From: Firm-04 sp045596625
GTDB taxonomy: Bacteria > Bacillota > Clostridia > Oscillospirales > Ruminococcaceae
Assembly: GCA_045596625.1 (NCBI GenBank)
Contig: JAZOCU010000054.1
Span: forward strand, 400,433-464,432
Length of the DNA stretch: 64,000 nucleotides
Direction of reading: 5' to 3'
Made by a program: the position numbers and the translations under genes. Of the stretch, positions 1 to 8,617 are shown piece after piece (position 1 is the first letter of the stretch; each line of letters begins with the position of its first letter). The notes beneath the pieces were generated by a model, which saw nothing but the letters and a program-made list of their open reading frames with translations, was not told the DNA's origin and searched no databases.

Positions 1-658
1 GAAAAGGTACAACAGCAAATCTGCCCTTTCCGATGCGCAGACAGTCGCCCAATGGGCCATGATCGCTGAGATGGATATGGGCGATATGCTTGCCGATCGA
101 CTGAATCGCTTCCATTGGATTCATTCCGGCGCGAACCGCCTGTTTTATATCAAGCGTGATTGCTGCGTCATCGCCCAGAATCCTGCAGAATTCCTTCAGA
201 AACTTCAGGTTCTGGCTTTCATAGCGATGCACATTTTCCTGCGTCACCGTAATGCCGAACTGCTTGCCCAGCTCCGAGAGCATAGCAAAGCGTTCACAGT
301 AAAATGCGATATTTTTACAGGTGCCGAGCTGTGTGCCATGCAGAATCGTGATGGCCGCACCCAATGTGGCAGTTGCTTCAAAAATATGCTTTGCCTGTTC
401 TAAAAAATCGGTGTATCGTCGGGTATATGCAGAAAAGAGCATATGCCCCTCGCTTGGTGCGGTCCATGGATGGACTGCGGTACATACTGTACCAAACCGA
501 TTGCAGAGCTCACGAAGATCGTGGATATATACAGGCGTTGCTTCAGAGGGAGCATTGAGAAAAATCTCAACATTCTGCACGCCGGCAAGACACAAATCAT
601 AAAGCGCATCTTCCGTTGGCTTCGGGAACAGACAAGCGGTGGATACTGCTGCCTGCAT
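1..658 (-). CDS. Sugar phosphate isomerase/epimerase family protein (3' end outside window)
   Basis: About 219 residues are visible from an ATG at 658, preceded by an AGGAGGG ribosome site; the C-terminus runs off the left edge. My translation shows the xylose-isomerase-like TIM-barrel pattern of AP-endonuclease family 2 proteins: VQNVEIFLN near the N-terminus, TILHGTQ after an ALGA-like strand, TVTQENVHRYES as the first metal-binding glutamate strand, TLDIKQAVRAG, and the HIHLSDH strand with metal-ligand histidine and aspartate. Members of this fold isomerise or epimerise sugars, or less often act as endonuclease IV. The sequence does not fix the substrate. It lies downstream of secDF but is separated from it by a hairpin terminator. 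Confidence 0.8.
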   Translation of the reverse strand, partial: MQAAVSTACLFPKPTEDALYDLCLAGVQNVEIFLNAPSEATPVYIHDLRELCNRFGTVCTAVHPWTAPSEGHMLFSAYTRRYTDFLEQAKHIFEATATLGAAITILHGTQLGTCKNIAFYCERFAMLSELGKQFGITVTQENVHRYESQNLKFLKEFCRILGDDAAITLDIKQAVRAGMNPMEAIQSIGKHIAHIHLSDHGPLGDCLRIGKGRFAVVPF

Positions 659-721
659 GAAAATCCCTCCTTTGCGGATGCTCCGATTCGCAGGAGCATG
701 AAAACACTTATTTATCATAAC

Positions 722-753
722 ACAAAGCACCCTGCAAATGCAAGGTGCTTTGT
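722..753 (-). terminator. Hairpin terminator after secDF
   Basis: A perfect 10-bp inverted repeat (ACAAAGCACC / GGTGCTTTGT) is extended by an inner TGCA/TGCA palindrome. It lies 62 bp beyond the secF stop. The U-tract is weak on both strands, so termination may be partial. Confidence 0.6.
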
Positions 754-814
754 AGAATTTTGTAGATAGTGACAAGGATTAGACAGTAGATCCAAAGGAT
801 TTGTATCAGAACGC

Positions 815-1771
815 TTATGCTTTTTTGCTTCTGGTTTTCCAAGTAACCCACAGCATAGGCGCAACACAGAGGGAAGAATAACAACCTGCGAGCATACCGG
901 CGATCATAGGAATACTGAAGCTGAGGATCGAACTCAGGTTGCTGATGGCTGCCACAATAGTAACGATCAGCAATGCACCGATTGTTGTAATAGAGGTACG
1001 CAGCGTACGGCGCATGGTCTGGCTCAGAGAAGTATTGACAAGCTCTGTGATGGGCGCTTTGGACATCAGCTTCTGGTTTTCACGGATACGGTCGTAGATG
1101 ACGATGGTATCGTTTACGGAATAACCCAGGATCGTCAAAATAACTGCCATGAAGTTGGAATCGATTTCAAAGCCGCAGATTACAAACGCACCAAATACGA
1201 TGCAGAGGTCATGCAGCAGCGTGATAACCGCGAATACACCGGCACTCCAACCGGAGATCCTCTTGAATCGCCATGCAATATAAAGAATCAATATGATTGC
1301 GGCGAAAATAGCTGCAACGATACATTTTGCAAAGAACTGCTTGCCGGATGCAGGGGCAATGTCATTGCACTCCAGCAATTCGATCTTTGCATTGGGATAT
1401 TGCTCAGACAATGTCTTGCTGAGTTCGTCCTGAAGCTCGACATCAAAGGGCTTATCCATGCTGAAGGAGATGGTGAAGCTGGTTGTATTTTCGCCGGTGA
1501 AGGTTTCACCAAGCTGTGCCTTGGCAGAAACGCCGAGGGTATCGGAAACGAGCTTTGTCAGATCGGCTTCGGAAATTGTACCTTCATAGGAGTAGGTTGC
1601 AATGGTGCCGCCTTTGAACTCAATGGATACGCCTACGCCAAACAGAAAGCTGGAGATGAGCGTGCAGACAATGAGAATGGCGGAAATCATGAAGAAGACC
1701 TTGCGCTTTCCGCAAAAATTGCGGATCTTCACATTCTGTGCAATAGAGGTTGTATTAGCATTCTTACTCAT
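815..1771 (-). CDS. secF: Protein translocase subunit SecF
   Basis: A 318-residue membrane protein that works with SecD to complete protein export through SecYEG using the proton gradient. The N-terminal membrane helix (about residues 26-48) is followed by the SecF hallmark GVGVSIEFKGGT, a short extracytoplasmic P1 domain, then five more helices including VILTILGYSVNDTIVIYDRIRE (about residues 211-232), which is the conserved SecF transmembrane 4-5 region. The ATG overlaps the secD stop by four bases, so translation is coupled. The length is normal for a split SecD/SecF pair. Confidence 0.97.
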   Translation of the reverse strand: MSKNANTTSIAQNVKIRNFCGKRKVFFMISAILIVCTLISSFLFGVGVSIEFKGGTIATYSYEGTISEADLTKLVSDTLGVSAKAQLGETFTGENTTSFTISFSMDKPFDVELQDELSKTLSEQYPNAKIELLECNDIAPASGKQFFAKCIVAAIFAAIILILYIAWRFKRISGWSAGVFAVITLLHDLCIVFGAFVICGFEIDSNFMAVILTILGYSVNDTIVIYDRIRENQKLMSKAPITELVNTSLSQTMRRTLRTSITTIGALLIVTIVAAISNLSSILSFSIPMIAGMLAGCYSSLCVAPMLWVTWKTRSKKA

Positions 1772-3237
1772 TTTTCAGCACCTCCGTAAAGCTTTCTGTT
1801 CTGCAGTCCTTTGAACTTGGAAAGGGAGGTCAGCATCAGACGAGAGGCCAGAACGCCCATGATGAAGTTGAAGAATACACCGGTCAGCAGGGTGAAGCCG
1901 AAGGAATAGATTGTACCCTCGGTGGATACACCAAACCAGCGGAACAGGAAGCTGAAGCATTGTGCAAAGAAGCTGCCGGATACACCAAATGCACCCATCA
2001 GGATCACCGCAACAATGATAACGGTCATGTTACCATCCAGAATGGAGGAGAAAGAACGCTGATAGGCAGATTTCAATGCCGATTCAAGGCTCTTGCCCAG
2101 ATGCAGCTCTTCCTTGATGCGTTCGGCGGTGATGATATTACAGTCAACGCCCATACCGATTGCAAGAATGATACCTGCGATACCGGGGATCGTCAATGTA
2201 TTGGAATCGTGGAAGCCGAACCAGCCGGAGATGACTGCCAATGTGCCGGCGATCTGTCCGATCAGAGCAATGGATGCCACCATGCCGGGCAGACGATACA
2301 GAATGATCATGTAAATGCTGATGAGGATCAGAGCGATAATGCCGGAGAGGATCATTGCCTGCAGAGCACCGGTACCCATGCTGGGGGAGATGGTCTTAAA
2401 GGTTTCGGTCTGCAGATTGAAGGGCAGTGCACCGCCATTGATCTTATCAGCAAGTGCCTTTGCCTCATCATAATCCATGTTGCCGGAGATGCTTGCGATG
2501 CCGCCGCTGATCGCTTCGTTTACAGTGGGGCAGGAAATACACTCATTATCCATCCAGATCGAGATGACATATCGTGCGCTGGATGTGGATGTGGTATCCA
2601 GATAAGCGCTGTCCTTGTTAACGGCTGCCTGTGTTGCATTGGCAAAGGTGTCTTTGGCAGTATCGTTCAGCTGCAGGCTGACACTATAATAAGATGTCAT
2701 ATTGCCGCTTTCGTCGGTCTCGGGAACAACATACGCTTCGGTTACATCGGTACCCTCAATGATAACCGTACCGCTGGGAGTGACATTTACGGTGCCGTCA
2801 TCCTCGGTGGTGGTGGTGTATTGATAGCCCTTGCGGAATTGCAGCTGTGCAGTATCGCCAAGCTCGGCAACGGCTGCTTCAGGATCAAAATCCTTTTCGC
2901 CGCTCTGCCACGGGAAGCGAACGATAACTTTATCGTTGCCTTCGTCCATGTAGACTTCGTAGTCGCTGATGCCCAGCATAACCAGACGGGATTTCATAAC
3001 CTCTTGGATCGCTTCGAGCTGTGCTGTGGTTGCGTCAGTGTCATCGTCTTCGGGAGCAAAGGTAACGTCTACACCGCCCTGAATATCAATGCCGAGTCGG
3101 ATATCCTCAAGACCTTTAATGTATACGGTGGTCAGATCACCATATTGCATTTTGAAGCCGAAGATGGTCGAGGCGGCATAGGCGATGATGAGAATGAACA
3201 CGATGAAGAAAACCGGTTTTTTGATCTTCACTGTCAA
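1768..3237 (-). CDS. secD: Protein translocase subunit SecD
   Basis: A 489-residue partner of SecF. A single N-terminal membrane helix precedes the SecD D1 motif GIDIQGGVDVTF (about residues 48-59) and a large extracytoplasmic P1 domain. The C-terminal half has five predicted helices with the conserved IPGIAGIILAIGMGVDCNII segment and the ERIKEEL turn. The P1 region is long and acidic (EDDDTDATT), as in many Clostridia. Transcription starts from a strong promoter at 3320-3348, and secF follows with a four-base overlap. Confidence 0.97.
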   Translation of the reverse strand: MTVKIKKPVFFIVFILIIAYAASTIFGFKMQYGDLTTVYIKGLEDIRLGIDIQGGVDVTFAPEDDDTDATTAQLEAIQEVMKSRLVMLGISDYEVYMDEGNDKVIVRFPWQSGEKDFDPEAAVAELGDTAQLQFRKGYQYTTTTEDDGTVNVTPSGTVIIEGTDVTEAYVVPETDESGNMTSYYSVSLQLNDTAKDTFANATQAAVNKDSAYLDTTSTSSARYVISIWMDNECISCPTVNEAISGGIASISGNMDYDEAKALADKINGGALPFNLQTETFKTISPSMGTGALQAMILSGIIALILISIYMIILYRLPGMVASIALIGQIAGTLAVISGWFGFHDSNTLTIPGIAGIILAIGMGVDCNIITAERIKEELHLGKSLESALKSAYQRSFSSILDGNMTVIIVAVILMGAFGVSGSFFAQCFSFLFRWFGVSTEGTIYSFGFTLLTGVFFNFIMGVLASRLMLTSLSKFKGLQNRKLYGGAEK

Positions 3238-3319
3238 GCCTCCTTATTCTTTAACGGATACAGTACGGGGAGGATGCTGCATTTGGGCATAGCTCTCCCT
3301 ATACTGAAAAGTACATTTC

Positions 3320-3348
3320 ATTATAGAGCATTTTGCAAAAAATGTCAA
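3320..3348 (-). promoter_or_regulatory. Sigma-A promoter of secDF
   Basis: Read on the minus strand: TTGACA (3348-3343), a 17-bp spacer, and TATAAT (3325-3320). Both hexamers are perfect consensus. It lies about 85 bp upstream of the secD start. Confidence 0.85.
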
Positions 3349-3392
3349 GCGTTTTCGTCTGATTTTCATTTTTTTGCAAAATGACCGGAGAA

Positions 3393-4850
3393 TCAGACGG
3401 TCAGTTCTACGTCTGCTGCAGATTCTGCATCACGCAGTACCGGCGCAATGCATTCTGCAAGGAATTCTTCCACCTGCTGCACGCTTCTTCCGGTATAGTT
3501 TGCAGGATCGAGCTTTTTTTCCAGATCTTCAGCGGTTACGCCGAAAATCGGATCAGCTGCAATACGCTCGCAAAGATCGTTTTTCAGACCCTTCTGCTTG
3601 ACTTCGGCACCGGCTGCCATGGAATGAACTCGGATCTGCTCATGCAGCTCCTGGCGATCTCCGCCGCGGGCTGCCGCATCCATGATGATGTTTTCGGTAG
3701 CCATAAAGGGCAGTTCTGCCATAACACGCTGACGGATCACGGCAGGATAAACGACCATGCCGCTGGTTACGTTCATCATAATATTCAGAATGGCATCTGC
3801 TGCAAGGAAGCCTTCGGCAACGGCAATACGCTTATTGGCAGAGTCATCCAGTGTGCGCTCAAACCATTGAGTGCCTGCGGTCAGCGCCGGATTGAGGCAA
3901 TCTACAATCAGATACCGTGCCAGTGCGGTGATGCGCTCGGAACGCATGGGGTTGCGCTTGTAAGCCATTGCGGAAGAACCGATCTGTCCCTTTTCAAAAG
4001 GCTCCTCCATTTCCTTAAAGGATTGGAGCAGACGCATATCGTTGGCAAATTTCATGGCGGATTGTGCAATGCCGGAAAGCACATCCAATACCTGTGCATC
4101 TACCTTGCGGGAATAGGTCTGGCCGGAAACCGGAACGATGGCATCGGATGCAAAGCCCATTTCTACGGCGATCTTCTGCTCCATAGCGCGGATCTTTGCG
4201 CTGTCGCCGTGAAACAGCTCCATGAAGGAAGCCTGTGTACCGGTAGTGCCCTTGGAACCTAACAGCTTCATTCTTGCAATGCGGGTATCCAACTCTTCCA
4301 GATCCATCAGCAGCTCGTTCATCCAGAGTGTTGCGCGCTTACCGACTGTGGTGAGCTGTGCAGGCTGACAGTGTGTATAAGCAAGACAAGGCTGTGCCTT
4401 CCACTCTTCGGCAAATTTTGCCAGATTCCCCAAAACAGTGATCAGTTTTTTGCGGATCAGCTTTAATGCATCCCGCATAATAATAATATCGGTGTTGTCG
4501 CCTACGTAGCAAGAGGTTGCACCGAGATGAATGATGCCCTTTGCGTTGGGACAGGCAAGACCATAGGCATAAACATGAGACATGACATCATGGCGGCATT
4601 CCCGTTCACGGGCAGCTGCCGCTTCGTAATCGATATCATTGATGTGCGCCTCCAGCTCCGCTACCTGCTCTGCGCTGACCGGCAGACCCAGTTCGTGCTC
4701 GGCACGGGCAAGTGCGACCCAAAGCTTACGCCATGTGGTGAATTTTTTGTCGGCAGAAAAAAGATACTGCATCTCCTTGCTGGCATATCGGGTGCAGAAG
4801 GGGCTTTCATAGCTGTGCATGGTGTTGGTATCCATTCTTGATATACGCAT
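3393..4850 (-). CDS. purB: Adenylosuccinate lyase
   Basis: A 485-residue cytosolic lyase of the fumarase/aspartase superfamily. It splits SAICAR in purine synthesis and adenylosuccinate in AMP synthesis. Visible signatures are TSCYVGDNTD, THCQPAQLTTVGKRA with the general-acid histidine, GSKGTTGTQASF, and the mobile catalytic loop GQIGSSAMAYKRNPMRSER. The first ATG directly abuts an AAAGG sequence, so the in-frame ATG at 4835 (five residues in, protein MDTNTMHSYE) is a realistic alternative start. It is a single gene with its own promoter at 4889-4917, divergent from rpmH. In many Firmicutes dnaA would occupy this side of rpmH. Confidence 0.96.
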   Translation of the reverse strand: MRISRMDTNTMHSYESPFCTRYASKEMQYLFSADKKFTTWRKLWVALARAEHELGLPVSAEQVAELEAHINDIDYEAAAARERECRHDVMSHVYAYGLACPNAKGIIHLGATSCYVGDNTDIIIMRDALKLIRKKLITVLGNLAKFAEEWKAQPCLAYTHCQPAQLTTVGKRATLWMNELLMDLEELDTRIARMKLLGSKGTTGTQASFMELFHGDSAKIRAMEQKIAVEMGFASDAIVPVSGQTYSRKVDAQVLDVLSGIAQSAMKFANDMRLLQSFKEMEEPFEKGQIGSSAMAYKRNPMRSERITALARYLIVDCLNPALTAGTQWFERTLDDSANKRIAVAEGFLAADAILNIMMNVTSGMVVYPAVIRQRVMAELPFMATENIIMDAAARGGDRQELHEQIRVHSMAAGAEVKQKGLKNDLCERIAADPIFGVTAEDLEKKLDPANYTGRSVQQVEEFLAECIAPVLRDAESAADVELTV

Positions 4851-4888
4851 CCTTTCAAAAGAAAATGAGCATTTTGCTTCAAGCTAAC

Positions 4889-4917
4889 ATTATAACATAG
4901 CATTTGGGGATTGTCAA
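4889..4917 (-). promoter_or_regulatory. Sigma-A promoter of purB
   Basis: Minus strand TTGACA (4917-4912), a 17-bp spacer and TATAAT (4894-4889), about 40 bp before the purB start. I saw no PurR box or guanine riboswitch in the short leader. Confidence 0.85.
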
Positions 4918-5052
4918 TGCTTACAACCGAAAACTACGCTGAATTCACGGCATATTTCATACTTGATGAAAGGGCAAATCACTAAAATATCCAGTAACAG
5001 CACAGGCGATCAGGGAAAAATCGGCAAAGTATACAAAGATAGCGGTGCTCCC

Positions 5053-5081
5053 TTGACTTTTCCGTTTCCTTGGTGTATAAT
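5053..5081 (+). promoter_or_regulatory. Sigma-A promoter of the rpmH-rnpA cluster
   Basis: TTGACT (5053-5058), a 17-bp spacer and TATAAT (5076-5081). It leaves a leader of about 150 nt before rpmH. The purB-rpmH interval (4851-5237) holds the two divergent promoters and a leader hairpin, and no convincing DnaA-box cluster. Confidence 0.85.
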
Positions 5082-5161
5082 AACTGCTTGCAGGGTAGTA
5101 TGCCGATTTGCAGGGCGTGATGCGGACTTGATTTTTGATGCCTTTGGCTGCTGTCCTTCCC

Positions 5162-5184
5162 AAGACCGTCGGAACGGTCTTTTA
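5162..5184 (+). promoter_or_regulatory. Terminator-like hairpin in the rpmH leader
   Basis: AAGACCG and CGGTCTT pair across a six-base loop and are followed by TTAT. It lies between the promoter and rpmH, so it may act as an attenuator. No leader peptide or ligand-binding fold was recognised. Confidence 0.45.
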
Positions 5185-5237
5185 TGATCTGAATACATTG
5201 TATTGTATATACACAAGAGAAAAGGAGTGACGTTTCC

Positions 5238-5372
5238 ATGAAGAGAACATACCAGCCCAAAAAGCTGCATCGCAAGAAGGAGCATGGCTTCCGCAAGCGT
5301 ATGGCAACTGCGAATGGCCGTAAGGTTCTGGCTCGCCGCAGAGCAAAAGGCAGAGCAAGATTGACTTATTGA
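5238..5372 (+). CDS. rpmH: 50S ribosomal protein L34
   Basis: A 44-residue, very basic protein, exactly the usual L34 length. It starts MKRTYQPKKLHRKKEHGFRK and ends in the typical basic run closing with RARLTY. It is a structural protein of the large ribosomal subunit. An AAAGGAG ribosome site lies 11 bases before the ATG. It heads the conserved cluster rpmH-rnpA-yidD-yidC-jag, and a strong hairpin separates it from rnpA. Confidence 0.97.
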   Translation: MKRTYQPKKLHRKKEHGFRKRMATANGRKVLARRRAKGRARLTY

Positions 5373-5387
5373 GTCAGAAACGCTAGT

Positions 5388-5420
5388 AAAAGGGTCACAA
5401 TGCGGTTTGTGACCCTTTTT
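5388..5420 (+). terminator. Strong hairpin between rpmH and rnpA
   Basis: A 12-bp stem (AAAGGGTCACAA with TTGTGACCCTTT) around a short loop, followed by a run of T. It looks like an intrinsic terminator that makes rpmH mRNA more abundant than the downstream genes, with partial readthrough. Confidence 0.85.
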
Positions 5421-5482
5421 CGATAGTGTCCGGAGATGCATCGGTATCTTTCGGACTGCTGCAAGAGAGGACGAAACACCCT

Positions 5483-5911
5483 ATGCTGTTTACGATAATG
5501 ATGAATCGCAATCAGGATTTTCAGCGGCTTTATCGCTGCGGTGCGTTTTGTTCTTTGGGTTCTGCTTTAATTTATGCAATGCCAAATCAGCTTTCATGCA
5601 ATCGCCTGGGGATCACTGCGGGCAAAAAGGTCGGACATGCTGTTCAGCGCAACCGTGCTAAACGAATCATCCGTGAGGCTTATCGTGCAGCAGAGCCTGT
5701 TCTTCCCATCGGCCTGGATGTTGTGATCGTTGCACGCTCCGGTTTGCCGACAGAAAACGCTGCGGTATTGATCAATGCTATGGCAAAACGTGGCGTCAGA
5801 CATCTCAAGGGTGTGAGCGATGGCTCGGTTCCTTGTCAGTCTGCCCCTAAAAAGAACCGCAGACCTCGAAAACCGGTCTCACATTCCTCTTGTGGGAAAG
5901 GAACGGTTTAA
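5483..5911 (+). CDS. rnpA: Ribonuclease P protein component
   Basis: A 142-residue basic protein that binds RNase P RNA and helps recognise pre-tRNA 5' leaders. The RNR signature is clear: KKVGHAVQRNRAKRIIREAY (about residues 49-68). The frame is open further upstream, but the ATG at 5483 is preferred because it follows GAGAGG by 12 bases and gives the usual N-terminus ahead of the NRNQDFQRLY segment; the in-frame ATGs at 5498 and 5501 are also possible. The C-terminus carries about 25 extra lysine/arginine/serine-rich residues. yidD starts four bases after the stop. Confidence 0.95.
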   Translation: MLFTIMMNRNQDFQRLYRCGAFCSLGSALIYAMPNQLSCNRLGITAGKKVGHAVQRNRAKRIIREAYRAAEPVLPIGLDVVIVARSGLPTENAAVLINAMAKRGVRHLKGVSDGSVPCQSAPKKNRRPRKPVSHSSCGKGTV

Positions 5912-5915
5912 GACG

Positions 5916-6260
5916 ATGCGGCGCTTGGCCCTTGCTATGATTCGTGGGTATCGACGATGGATCTCTCCATTATTTCCTGCTTGCTGCCGTTATCGGCCAA
6001 GTTGTTCTGCTTATGGTTTGACTGCGGTGGAACGCTTCGGTGCTTTGCGGGGACTCTGGCTTACAGGATTGCGGATCCTTCGGTGTAATCCCTTTTCCGA
6101 TGGCGGCTGGGATCCTGTACCGCTGGTGTTTGATCTGCTGGGCCGACATCGGATTTTTCAGCCCGATCCGCTCATGGCATCTGCTTCGGCGCATGCCCGC
6201 GCGGTCGGTTTTCTGCTTGCGCCTCGTCTTCGATACCATGGTGCGAGGCCTTTTCTATGA
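5916..6260 (+). CDS. yidD: Membrane protein insertion efficiency factor YidD
   Basis: A 114-residue protein. The first 75 residues are classic YidD: RGYRRWISPLFPACCRYRPS, CSAYGLTAVERFGALRG, and the end motif CNPFSDGGWDPVP. YidD is a small membrane-associated, cysteine-rich factor that assists YidC. The start at 5916 follows a GGAAAGGA site and matches the family N-terminus. Most homologues stop close to the DPVP motif; this one continues for about 40 residues without a recognisable domain. The tail contains a GCCTCG/CGAGGC inverted repeat near its 3' end that could be a weak terminator. Confidence 0.93.
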   Translation: MRRLALAMIRGYRRWISPLFPACCRYRPSCSAYGLTAVERFGALRGLWLTGLRILRCNPFSDGGWDPVPLVFDLLGRHRIFQPDPLMASASAHARAVGFLLAPRLRYHGARPFL

Positions 6261-6321
6261 TCTGCGCTTTTCGGACTTCGCTTCCGAATGATCACTAGTA
6301 TTTGAAACGGAGGCTATCCTT

Positions 6322-7470
6322 TTGTTTGATCTGATTGCTATTCCCTTTGGCTGGTTTATGCGTGTGGTCTATCAGGTGGTGGACAGCTACGGTATCTCCA
6401 TTATTCTGTTCACAATTCTTCTGAAGCTGATTACGCTGCCCAGCTCCTATAAAACGCAGGTGAATCAGGCTCGTATTGCTCTGCTGAATCCCCGCATGGA
6501 AAAGATCCGCAAATCGTTTTCAAATAATCCTGCCAAACTGCAGGAGGAGCAGACCCGCTTGTACAGTGAAGAGGGTATCAATCCCAGTGCCGGCTGTCTT
6601 TCCAATCTGGTCACAATGATTGTGCTTCTCGGTGTTTATCAGGTCGTTATGCGCCCGATCACCTATATTTTGCGCTTGAAAGATGAGGCTGCTAATGCGC
6701 TTTCTTTGCTCAGCACTTGGCTGGCTGAGAATAATATTACCGAAAAATATCTTCAATCTCGTCCTGAGCTGATCATCCTCAAGTATGCAAAGAGCAATCC
6801 CGAGATCTTCAGCTCTATTGAAGGCTTTACTGATACGCTGCAGGGCTTCAAGAATACATTCCTTGGTTTTGATCTGGGTGCACAGCCCAGCCTTTCGCCT
6901 TCGGTATGGAATGCTAATGCGGTTCTGCTTGCAATGATCCCGATTCTTTCCGGTGTGCTGCAACTCGTGCTTACGATCATCACGCAGCGGCACACGAAAA
7001 AGAATAATCCGAATGTGCAGGGTATGGGTGCCATGACTGCAATGCTGTATGCCATGCCGCTGATGTCGGTCTGGATCGGTTATTCTGTTCCTGCCGGTGT
7101 CGGTTTCTACTGGCTGGTCAACTCTCTGCTCAGTCTTGTTACTACTTTGAGCCTTTATGCTTATCTGTCACCTGCTCGTGTCGCAGTGATCAATGAAAAG
7201 GAAAAGCAAAAGCAGCTTGCAAAGGGTCCGAGCTGGACTCAGCGTATGATGGAGGCTTCTGCACAATATGCCAACGAACAACAGAATGGCACCGCTGCTC
7301 CCCGCAATAACGGTAATCGTACCCGTTATTCCGATGGTGATGATGGTATGTCCCGTAAGGAACGCTCTGAATATGAGCGCAAGCTGATTGAAGCTGCCCG
7401 CCGCAGAGCTGCCGAAAAATATGGAGAAACCCTTTACGATTCTGACAACGATAGTGAAATGTCATCATAA
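6322..7470 (+). CDS. yidC: Membrane protein insertase YidC (Oxa1/SpoIIIJ family)
   Basis: A 382-residue insertase that places proteins in the membrane alone or with SecYEG. The start is TTG at 6322, eight bases after a GGAGG site. The typical features are present: YGISIILFTILLKLITLPSS with the groove region of the Oxa1 fold, a cytosolic helical hairpin (NPRMEKIRKSF through EEQTRLYSEEG), GINPSAGCLSNLVTMIVLLG, and later helices with the WIGYSVPAGVGFYW segment. The C-terminal 90 residues are cytosolic and charged (for example SEYERKLIEAARRRAAEKYG). It lacks the large periplasmic domain of Gram-negative YidC. jag follows. Confidence 0.96.
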   Translation: MFDLIAIPFGWFMRVVYQVVDSYGISIILFTILLKLITLPSSYKTQVNQARIALLNPRMEKIRKSFSNNPAKLQEEQTRLYSEEGINPSAGCLSNLVTMIVLLGVYQVVMRPITYILRLKDEAANALSLLSTWLAENNITEKYLQSRPELIILKYAKSNPEIFSSIEGFTDTLQGFKNTFLGFDLGAQPSLSPSVWNANAVLLAMIPILSGVLQLVLTIITQRHTKKNNPNVQGMGAMTAMLYAMPLMSVWIGYSVPAGVGFYWLVNSLLSLVTTLSLYAYLSPARVAVINEKEKQKQLAKGPSWTQRMMEASAQYANEQQNGTAAPRNNGNRTRYSDGDDGMSRKERSEYERKLIEAARRRAAEKYGETLYDSDNDSEMSS

Positions 7471-7572
7471 TCAACGATTGCGGCAGCGCGTTAGCTGTGC
7501 TGCTGCTGAAAATATCTTTGGAAGGAGAACGACGTGGTCCGCTAAGATACTGATCGCGTCCCATTCACTGTT

Positions 7573-8571
7573 ATGATGGAAATCTTTACCGCAAGCTCCC
7601 TTGAGGAAGCGAAGCAGCAGGCTGCTGATGCCTTCTGCGTTTCAGTTGAGAGCATTCGGTTCACGGTTCTTGAAGAACCGAAGCGTGGCCTGCTCGGACT
7701 GCTTGGCAAGAAATCCGGCGAATATAAGGTAAGAGCGGAATATGACCCGGTACCCACAGAAGAGGAAACTGCGTCTGTTGAAGCAGTAGAGTCCGTACCG
7801 ATTGCTGAATCGGCTGCGGAAGAAGCGCCTGCTGCTGTTGATGATGATGAAACCGCACCGGTTTCTGCTGCTGATATGCAGGAAAAGCTTGATCGTGCAG
7901 CTGCATATCTTGAAACCATTGTGGCGCATTTTGATTCCGATATTGCTGTGGTCGGTTCTGTTACCGAGAACGGTGTGCTTATTGAGCTGCAAGGCTCCAA
8001 TGCCGGTGCTTTGATCGGAAGAAGAGGCGAAACCCTTGATGCAATGCAGTATCTTGCTTCTATGGTTGCCAATCGTGGCGATCGTGAGTATCTTCGTGTT
8101 TCTGTTGATACTTGCGGTTATCGTGAAAAGCGCCAGAAAGCGCTTCAAGAGCTTGCAACCAGACTCAGTAAATCTGTACTGCGCAATGGTCGCGGCGTTA
8201 CTCTTGAACCGATGAATCCTTATGAGCGCCGTATTATTCACTCCACTGTAACGGAAATCGAGGGCGTTTCTTCCCATTCTTCCGGTGAAGAGCCCAATCG
8301 CCGTGTGATCATCATGCCCGATCATCCTGCACCCGGCAATGATCGCCCTGTGGATCTTCGCCACAGAGAATCCCGTCGTCGTGGCGGCGGTGATCATCGT
8401 CACCGTAACGGTAATGGGAATGGCGGACGGAATCGCCGCAGTGAGCGTCGTGCTTCCGGTGAAGGCTTACATCGGCTGGATCTTTCTACCAGCTTTGAAA
8501 AAGATTATAAGCGCCCGAAGCCTGAGGATGCTCTCAATACCGGCGTTTACGGAAAAATTGATCTTGATTGA
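7573..8571 (+). CDS. jag: RNA-binding protein Jag (KhpB/EloR, SpoIIIJ-associated)
   Basis: A 332-residue cytosolic RNA-binding protein linked to cell elongation and division control. It has a Jag-N domain (residues 1-55, with PKRGLLGLLGKK), an acidic alanine-rich linker (about 60-100), a KH domain with the GxxG loop IGRRGETLDAMQYL (about 143-156), an R3H domain (MNPYERRIIHSTVTEI, about 214-229), and a basic glycine/arginine/asparagine-rich tail. The reading frame is closed at 7543, so translation must start at 7573 or 7576. No good ribosome site sits there. A strong GGAAGGAG lies about 45 bases upstream in front of a three-codon GTG mini-frame, which may couple translation. Confidence 0.94.
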   Translation: MMEIFTASSLEEAKQQAADAFCVSVESIRFTVLEEPKRGLLGLLGKKSGEYKVRAEYDPVPTEEETASVEAVESVPIAESAAEEAPAAVDDDETAPVSAADMQEKLDRAAAYLETIVAHFDSDIAVVGSVTENGVLIELQGSNAGALIGRRGETLDAMQYLASMVANRGDREYLRVSVDTCGYREKRQKALQELATRLSKSVLRNGRGVTLEPMNPYERRIIHSTVTEIEGVSSHSSGEEPNRRVIIMPDHPAPGNDRPVDLRHRESRRRGGGDHRHRNGNGNGGRNRRSERRASGEGLHRLDLSTSFEKDYKRPKPEDALNTGVYGKIDLD

Positions 8572-8576
8572 TTGAG

Positions 8577-8608
8577 AAAGGGCGGCTTTTTTGCCGCCCT
8601 TTTGTTTT
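8577..8608 (+). terminator. Intrinsic terminator after jag
   Basis: AAAGGGCGGC and GCCGCCCTTT pair around a six-T loop and are followed by TGTTTT. It overlaps the ribosome-site region of mnmE, so it may also limit mnmE expression. Confidence 0.85.
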
Positions 8609-8617
8609 GGAGGAATT

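Noticed and set aside
1960..3384. Long open frame antisense to secD (474 codons)
   Set aside because: secD is certain, and the antisense frame is a cysteine/glycine/histidine-rich shadow with no recognisable domain or ribosome site.
3355..3405. Hairpin (CGTCTGATT/AATCAGACG) as the purB terminator
   Set aside because: It overlaps the purB end and has no T-run on the purB strand.
5196..5216. Possible DnaA box (ATATACACA) before rpmH
   Set aside because: It is a single imperfect match with no cluster or AT-rich unwinding region, so not evidence for an origin.
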